64,000 nt of DNA from Lysobacter capsici (GTDB lineage: Bacteria; Pseudomonadota; Gammaproteobacteria; Xanthomonadales; Xanthomonadaceae). The notes under the pieces were generated by a model that was not told the origin of the DNA, searched no databases, and worked only from the letters and a program-made list of their open reading frames with translations. The translations under genes and the position numbers were made by a program. The stretch covers positions 434,001 to 498,000 of the forward strand of contig NZ_CP094357.1 of assembly GCF_014779555.2 (NCBI RefSeq), read 5' to 3'. Below, one piece after another: positions 60,006 through 64,000 of this stretch; the stretch's first letter is position 1; every line of letters begins with the position of its first letter.

Positions 60006-61463
60006 TCAGAAACGACGGTTGCCGACCTGGGTCAGTACGTCGTCGACGATGGTTTCGGCCATGCCAAGATGGGTCCTGGGTTCGAACAGGCGCGCGAGCT
60101 TTCCCCCGTCCACGGCGGCGAGCACCCTGGGATCGCACTCGACCGCCTCGCGGATCGACACCCGATCGCGCTGACAGGCCTGGGTGAGTTCGAAGATGAT
60201 TTCGTAGGCGCTGCTTTTGCCGAGCGTCTTCGCCATCTCGAACACGAACGCTTCCATGCAGATCGCATCGCCGTAGGCGTGCGCGTTGCGGTCCATCGCC
60301 GCGTCGTTGACGGTGAGCTTGCCGATCGTGTCGCTGAGCAAGGCCAGCGCGGTCAGCGCGTAATGGGAGACATCGGCGACCGCGCACCACTCCAGACGGG
60401 TTCCGCGGTAGTCGCGTTCGTGCTCGAGGATCATCGCGTCCAGCGCGAGCACGACCTGCGCCTTGGCCAGGCGGGCCATCACCACCACCTGCTCGCAACC
60501 TTCCGGATTGCGCTTGTGCGGCATCGTGCTGCTGCCGATCTGCTGGTCCGACCAGCCCACTTCGACCTCGGCGATCTCCCAGCGATTCAAGGTGCGGATC
60601 TCGTCGGCCACCCGCGCCAGCGACGCGGTCATCATCGCCAGCGCGCTGACGAATTCGGCGACGCGGTCGCGCGCCACGTGCCAGCCAGCGTGCGGCACGC
60701 CGAGACACAGCCGGCGCGCGAACACGTTCAGCAGCGCCATGGCGTCGGGGCCGAACGCGGCCATCGTGCCGACCCCGCCGAACAGCTGCACCACGAGCAC
60801 GCGCTGGCGCGCCTGGCCGAGGCGATCGCGATGACGCAACAACTCGTCGATCCAGCCGGCCACTTTCAGACCGAAGGTGGTGGGCAAGGCCGGTATCGAA
60901 TGGGTCCGGGCGACCATCAGCGAGCCGCGGTGCGCATTCGCCAGCGCCGCGAGCTGCGCGATCAATGCATCGAGCGCGACGTCGACGCTGTCGAGCACGT
61001 CGCGCATCTCCAGCGACTGCGCGGTGTCCTGGATGTCCTGGGTGGTCGCGCCGTAGTGAACGTACTCGCGCGCGCTCGGACTGCAGTTGTCCTGCAACGC
61101 GCGCAGCAGCGGCATCAGCGAGTGCCCGGTCTTGCTCACGCCGTCGGCGATCTGGTCCAGATTCATCGCCGACAATTTCGCGCTGCGCTGGATTTCCAGC
61201 GCGGCCTGCAGCGGGATCATATGGACTTCCGCCTGCGCCATCGCCAGCACCGATTCGACGTCGAGCCAGCGCTGCAGCCGACATCGGCCGCAGAAGATCG
61301 CCCGGCTCGCGGCGCCGGCGTAGCCGCCACCATGCACCTTCGAATCCAGAATGTGGCTGTGTTCGTGCCGGCAGTCGTCGACCAGCGCCGGCTCGCTCAC
61401 CGAACAGCTTCGGCGCGCGGCGAACGCAGGATGCGGCGTCACGTTCAAGGTCTGTGGTTCCAT
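60006..61463 (-). CDS. Aspartase/fumarase-superfamily lyase, fluopsin-like pathway (lyase 1)
   Basis: The 485-residue protein is of the adenylosuccinate-lyase type. Conserved regions are HYGATTQDIQDTAQS (C2 region), ARTHSIPALPTTFG and the superfamily signature GSSTMPHKRNP at 310-320 with the catalytic loop Ser. It has an N-terminal extension of about 40 residues compared with lyase 2, with clustered Cys/His (DDCRHEHSH, FCGRCRLQ). In fluopsin C synthesis, lyases add and later remove fumarate on the cysteine-derived thiol; one such step is the inferred role. It is not housekeeping PurB, given the context and the paired paralogue. A GGAGGGT ribosome site lies upstream of ATG 61463. Confidence 0.85.
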   Translation of the reverse strand: MEPQTLNVTPHPAFAARRSCSVSEPALVDDCRHEHSHILDSKVHGGGYAGAASRAIFCGRCRLQRWLDVESVLAMAQAEVHMIPLQAALEIQRSAKLSAMNLDQIADGVSKTGHSLMPLLRALQDNCSPSAREYVHYGATTQDIQDTAQSLEMRDVLDSVDVALDALIAQLAALANAHRGSLMVARTHSIPALPTTFGLKVAGWIDELLRHRDRLGQARQRVLVVQLFGGVGTMAAFGPDAMALLNVFARRLCLGVPHAGWHVARDRVAEFVSALAMMTASLARVADEIRTLNRWEIAEVEVGWSDQQIGSSTMPHKRNPEGCEQVVVMARLAKAQVVLALDAMILEHERDYRGTRLEWCAVADVSHYALTALALLSDTIGKLTVNDAAMDRNAHAYGDAICMEAFVFEMAKTLGKSSAYEIIFELTQACQRDRVSIREAVECDPRVLAAVDGGKLARLFEPRTHLGMAETIVDDVLTQVGNRRF

Positions 61464-61521
61464 CGCATACCCTCCATCCAAGAATGGGCTGACTGGAAAC
61501 TCTTCGGGTGATGTCGCCCGC

Positions 61522-62892
61522 TCAGGATCGGCCGCGCGGCTGGCCGGTCGCGTAGCATGCGACCCGGTCGACCATCTCCACGGCCAGTCCCGCATAGGTG
61601 ACCGGATCGAGCAGATCTTCGAGCGCCTGAGGCGTGAAGCTGCCGCGCAGGCGCTCGTCCTTGAGCAAGGCGTCGCGGAACGGAACATCTTGCCGGCGAG
61701 CCTCCATGGATATTTCATGCACCAGTTCGTGCGCGGTCTGCTTGCCGAATCGACCGCCCAGCGCGAGCATCACCCGCTCGGACAGAATCAACCCGCCGAG
61801 CAGATCGAGGTTGTCGCGCATGCGCTGCTCGCGTACGTCCAGGCCAGTCGCCAACATTTCGTCCATGCGCGCGAGCAGCGCGCCGGTGTAGACGAACAGT
61901 TCGGGCAACGCGGCCCATTCGATCCGCCAGGCCGTGCCGTCGCGTTCGTGCAGGTGGAACGCGGCATCGGTGAGCGCGACCATCTGCGCCCGGATCAGGC
62001 GCGACAGCGCGCTGATCAGATCCGCGGTCGACGGGTTCTGCTTGTGCGGCATGGTGCTGCTGCCGATCTTGCCCGGCGCGTTGCCTTCGCGGACCTCGTC
62101 GACTTCGGTTCGCTGCAGGTGATAAATCTCGTTGGCGATCCGCCCGAACGTGACCGCGCACTGGACCAGCAGCCCGCCGACTTCCAGGATCCGATCGCGC
62201 ACCGAATGCCAGCTGGTGCGCGGAGCGCCGAGCCCGAGGCTGGCCAAGGTGCGCCGCTGGATCTCGAATCCCTGCGCGCCGAACGAGGCCATGGTGCCGA
62301 CCGCGCCGGTGAGGTTGCCCACCATCACCCGCGCGCGCGCCTCGTCGAAGCGTTGCAGATGCCGGTCGATCTCGTCGACCCAGACCGCGACCTTGTAGCC
62401 GAAGGTGGTGGGCAGCGCGTGCTGGCCGTGAGTGCGCGCGACCATCGGCGTGCGCCGGTGCTTGCGCGCCAATGCGAGCAAGTGAGCCTGGATCGAACGC
62501 AGCCGCGCCAGCGCGAGCTCCCACGCTTCGGCGATCTGCAGCACCAGCCCGGTGTCGAGGATGTCCTGGGTGGTCACGCCGTAGTGAACGTATTCGCCCC
62601 AGCCGTCCTGACAGCGTTCGGCCAGCGCCCAGATCGTCGGAATCAGAATGTGCCCGGTTTCGCGGCTCTCCCGGCCCAGCCGCTCCAGATCGAACAGCTC
62701 CACATGAGTACGGCGCGCGATTTCCTGCGCCGCTTCATGCGGGATCAGGCCCATCTGCGCCTGGGTCAGCGCGAGCGCGCGTTCGACGTCGAGCCACTTC
62801 TGCACCTGATTGCCATCGCAGAAGATCGCCGCGAACTCGGGATCGGAGTAGACGCCCCCGTAAATGCGCGATTCGGTCACGTGGCTCGGCAT
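61522..62892 (-). CDS. Aspartase/fumarase-superfamily lyase, fluopsin-like pathway (lyase 2)
   Basis: The 456-residue protein contains RIYGGVYSDPEFAAIFCDG, HYGVTTQDILDTGLVLQ, ARTHGQHALPTTFG and GSSTMPHKQNP at 277-287. It is clearly paralogous to lyase 1 (shared order and spacing of motifs) but closer to the standard superfamily form. Its start overlaps the stop of the upstream iron-enzyme gene by 16 nt, indicating translational coupling. The likely partner substrate is an S-succinyl-cysteine-type intermediate, by analogy with fluopsin C synthesis. Confidence 0.86.
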   Translation of the reverse strand: MPSHVTESRIYGGVYSDPEFAAIFCDGNQVQKWLDVERALALTQAQMGLIPHEAAQEIARRTHVELFDLERLGRESRETGHILIPTIWALAERCQDGWGEYVHYGVTTQDILDTGLVLQIAEAWELALARLRSIQAHLLALARKHRRTPMVARTHGQHALPTTFGYKVAVWVDEIDRHLQRFDEARARVMVGNLTGAVGTMASFGAQGFEIQRRTLASLGLGAPRTSWHSVRDRILEVGGLLVQCAVTFGRIANEIYHLQRTEVDEVREGNAPGKIGSSTMPHKQNPSTADLISALSRLIRAQMVALTDAAFHLHERDGTAWRIEWAALPELFVYTGALLARMDEMLATGLDVREQRMRDNLDLLGGLILSERVMLALGGRFGKQTAHELVHEISMEARRQDVPFRDALLKDERLRGSFTPQALEDLLDPVTYAGLAVEMVDRVACYATGQPRGRS

Positions 62893-63935
62893 GATCGCTG
62901 ATCCGCCTGGTTGGCTGGCCGCTTGGCTGCCGGGCTGAAGGACGGCCCCGTCACGTCCTGCATTTCCGCCCAGACCGCGTCGTAGTACGCACGCTCGACC
63001 CGGAAATGCTGCGCGAGCGAGGTCAGGAACGATTTCTGGAACGCCGGATCGGGAATGCGCCGCGCGATCAGCTGCCACTCGCGCTTGGCGCGCGGCGGCA
63101 CCAGGCTGACGTGGATCTTGTAGTACTCGGCGGCGTCTTCGCTGAGGCCGGCCTGGAGCAGCGCGTTGTAGAGCTTTTCGTGATTGCCCGGGACGACGAT
63201 TTCGGTGATGTAGAACACCGCCAGGCCCCAACCCACGTCCGGATTGCGGAAGCTGCGCACGCGGTTGTTCAAGTACGCGATTTCCTCGGGCATCGTGCTG
63301 ACGGCTTGGAAGTCGGCTTCCAGATCGACGGCATCGAGCAGCTTGGCCAACAGTCGCGGATGCGAGCGGACCTCGTCCTCCTCGCCGAGTTCTCCGTGCA
63401 GGTAGCGGCCGAGCGCCGCGGCGTCGTCCACGTCGACCAGGTTCACCAGCAGGTCCGCGGCTTCGCGGTACAGGCGGAAGGTGCGGAACCATTGCCGCCG
63501 CAGGAACACCCGCAGCTGCGCGGGCGAGGCGCAGCCTTCGAAGATGTACTGCGACATGGGGTGCTTCTCGCGCGAGCGCGACGACACCTCCTGTTCTATC
63601 CGCGCCAGGAACTCGGCTTCCGACAAGGCCGTGGGCACGTCCGCGGCGGGAATGAAACGTTCCTCGACCCGATACGCCCAGTTGCACAGCCAGCGGCGCG
63701 CGAGCGCGGTGGCGGTGTCGTCGCTCAACGACAGGATGTACAGCAGCGTCTGGTACTCGGTCTGGCTGTCGGTATGGCCGTTGAGCGCGCTTTCGGCGAG
63801 CTCGGACAAGGTCTTGGCCGCGGTTTCCAGATGGGCGAACGAGGCGCCCGGTTCCAGCGCGCGGGCGAGAATGCGCGCGCGGTTGGTCTGAAGGGCTTCG
63901 AGCTGTGGCAGGGAATGATTGCGGGTGTTCGACAT
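62877..63935 (-). CDS. Haem-oxygenase-like iron-dependent oxidase (HDO) of a fluopsin-like pathway
   Basis: The 352-residue all-helical protein has an N-terminal domain of about 115 residues and a C-terminal HDO domain. Candidate metal ligands are Glu182 and His192 (GELGEEDEVRSH), Glu245 (FYITEIVVPGNHEK) and His275 (YYKIHVSLVPPR). HDO enzymes use a non-haem di-iron site for N-oxidation, decarboxylation or C-C cleavage. Fluopsin C synthesis uses two iron-dependent enzymes of this kind. Residues expected as the last two ligands (H-x3-D-x2-H) are Val279 and Arg282 here. AAAGGAG precedes the ATG. It overlaps lyase 2. Confidence 0.85.
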   Translation of the reverse strand: MSNTRNHSLPQLEALQTNRARILARALEPGASFAHLETAAKTLSELAESALNGHTDSQTEYQTLLYILSLSDDTATALARRWLCNWAYRVEERFIPAADVPTALSEAEFLARIEQEVSSRSREKHPMSQYIFEGCASPAQLRVFLRRQWFRTFRLYREAADLLVNLVDVDDAAALGRYLHGELGEEDEVRSHPRLLAKLLDAVDLEADFQAVSTMPEEIAYLNNRVRSFRNPDVGWGLAVFYITEIVVPGNHEKLYNALLQAGLSEDAAEYYKIHVSLVPPRAKREWQLIARRIPDPAFQKSFLTSLAQHFRVERAYYDAVWAEMQDVTGPSFSPAAKRPANQADQRSCRAT

Positions 63936-63970
63936 GCGCGCTCCTTTGCAGGCACGGTGAGGAATCGGGC

Positions 63971-64000
63971 TTAGTGGATGTGCTGTCCCTGCATCTGTCG
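63971..64000 (-). CDS. C-terminal end of a further operon gene (partial)
   Basis: On the minus strand the last codons before the right edge read RQMQGQHIH followed by TAA (63971-63973), 35 nt upstream of the HDO start. Spacing fits an operon neighbour, and the second iron enzyme of the pathway would be the expected occupant. Nine residues are too few to identify it. Confidence 0.35.
   Translation of the reverse strand, partial: RQMQGQHIH

Noticed and set aside
60006-62892. Annotation of the two lyases as purB/argH housekeeping genes
   Set aside because: Two adjacent paralogues in an operon with an HDO iron enzyme and a methyltransferase fit a specialised pathway better; no purine or arginine genes are nearby.

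Overview
The window looks like chromosomal DNA of a high-GC gammaproteobacterium of the Xanthomonadaceae/Lysobacteraceae, most likely Lysobacter or a close relative. Three things support this: the 16S rRNA, the rrn spacer order tRNA-Ala then tRNA-Ile, and GTAG-type REP palindromes of the kind described in Stenotrophomonas and Xanthomonas. Gene blocks such as radC-coaBC-dut-algC are also typical of the group. No genome-level comparison could be run, so the genus is an inference.

Layout. 1-13 kb: a 5'-truncated FAD oxidoreductase, comM, ubiK, a P-II protein, a LysR regulator divergent from a YeiH-type transporter, a secreted metzincin protease, speE/speA (polyamines), a YciI-like protein and a beta-hydroxyacid dehydrogenase. 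12.4-13.8 kb: a gene-free repeat zone with a 7-bp tandem repeat (about 21 copies), a 547-bp imperfect inverted repeat and a REP pair. 13.8-33 kb: housekeeping genes, namely a SPOR protein and argS, radC, coaC and coaB (split), dut, algC-type mutase, pyrE, xth, ampG-like permease, anmK, an M23 endopeptidase and tyrS. AmpG, AnmK, M23, EnvC and SPOR proteins together cover cell-wall turnover and recycling.

33.2-39.06 kb: one complete rrn operon with three tandem TTGACG-16 bp promoters, 16S, tRNA-Ala(TGC), tRNA-Ile(GAT), 23S, 5S and a terminator. RNase III-type flanking stems are visible around 16S and 23S. 39.06-42.7 kb: a decayed accessory patch holding a Tat-exported, phage-tailspike-like beta-helix protein, a broken lectin-repeat pseudogene, and two gene 5' ends that run into REP remnants.

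42.7-58.8 kb: a two-component system co-transcribed with a periplasmic DJ-1/PfpI-TPR protein, a 2OG-Fe dioxygenase, a MAPEG protein, an M28 lipoprotein peptidase, an ETVNGSI-repeat protein, gpmI-envC-ctpA, a rhomboid protease and a FadL-type porin.

58.8-64 kb, continuing past the right edge: a leftward operon of a haem-oxygenase-like iron enzyme, two aspartase/fumarase-superfamily lyases and a SAM methyltransferase. With a further gene entering from the right, this matches the enzyme set of the fluopsin C (copper-thiohydroxamate antibiotic) pathway known from Pseudomonas aeruginosa. It is the most notable system in the window.
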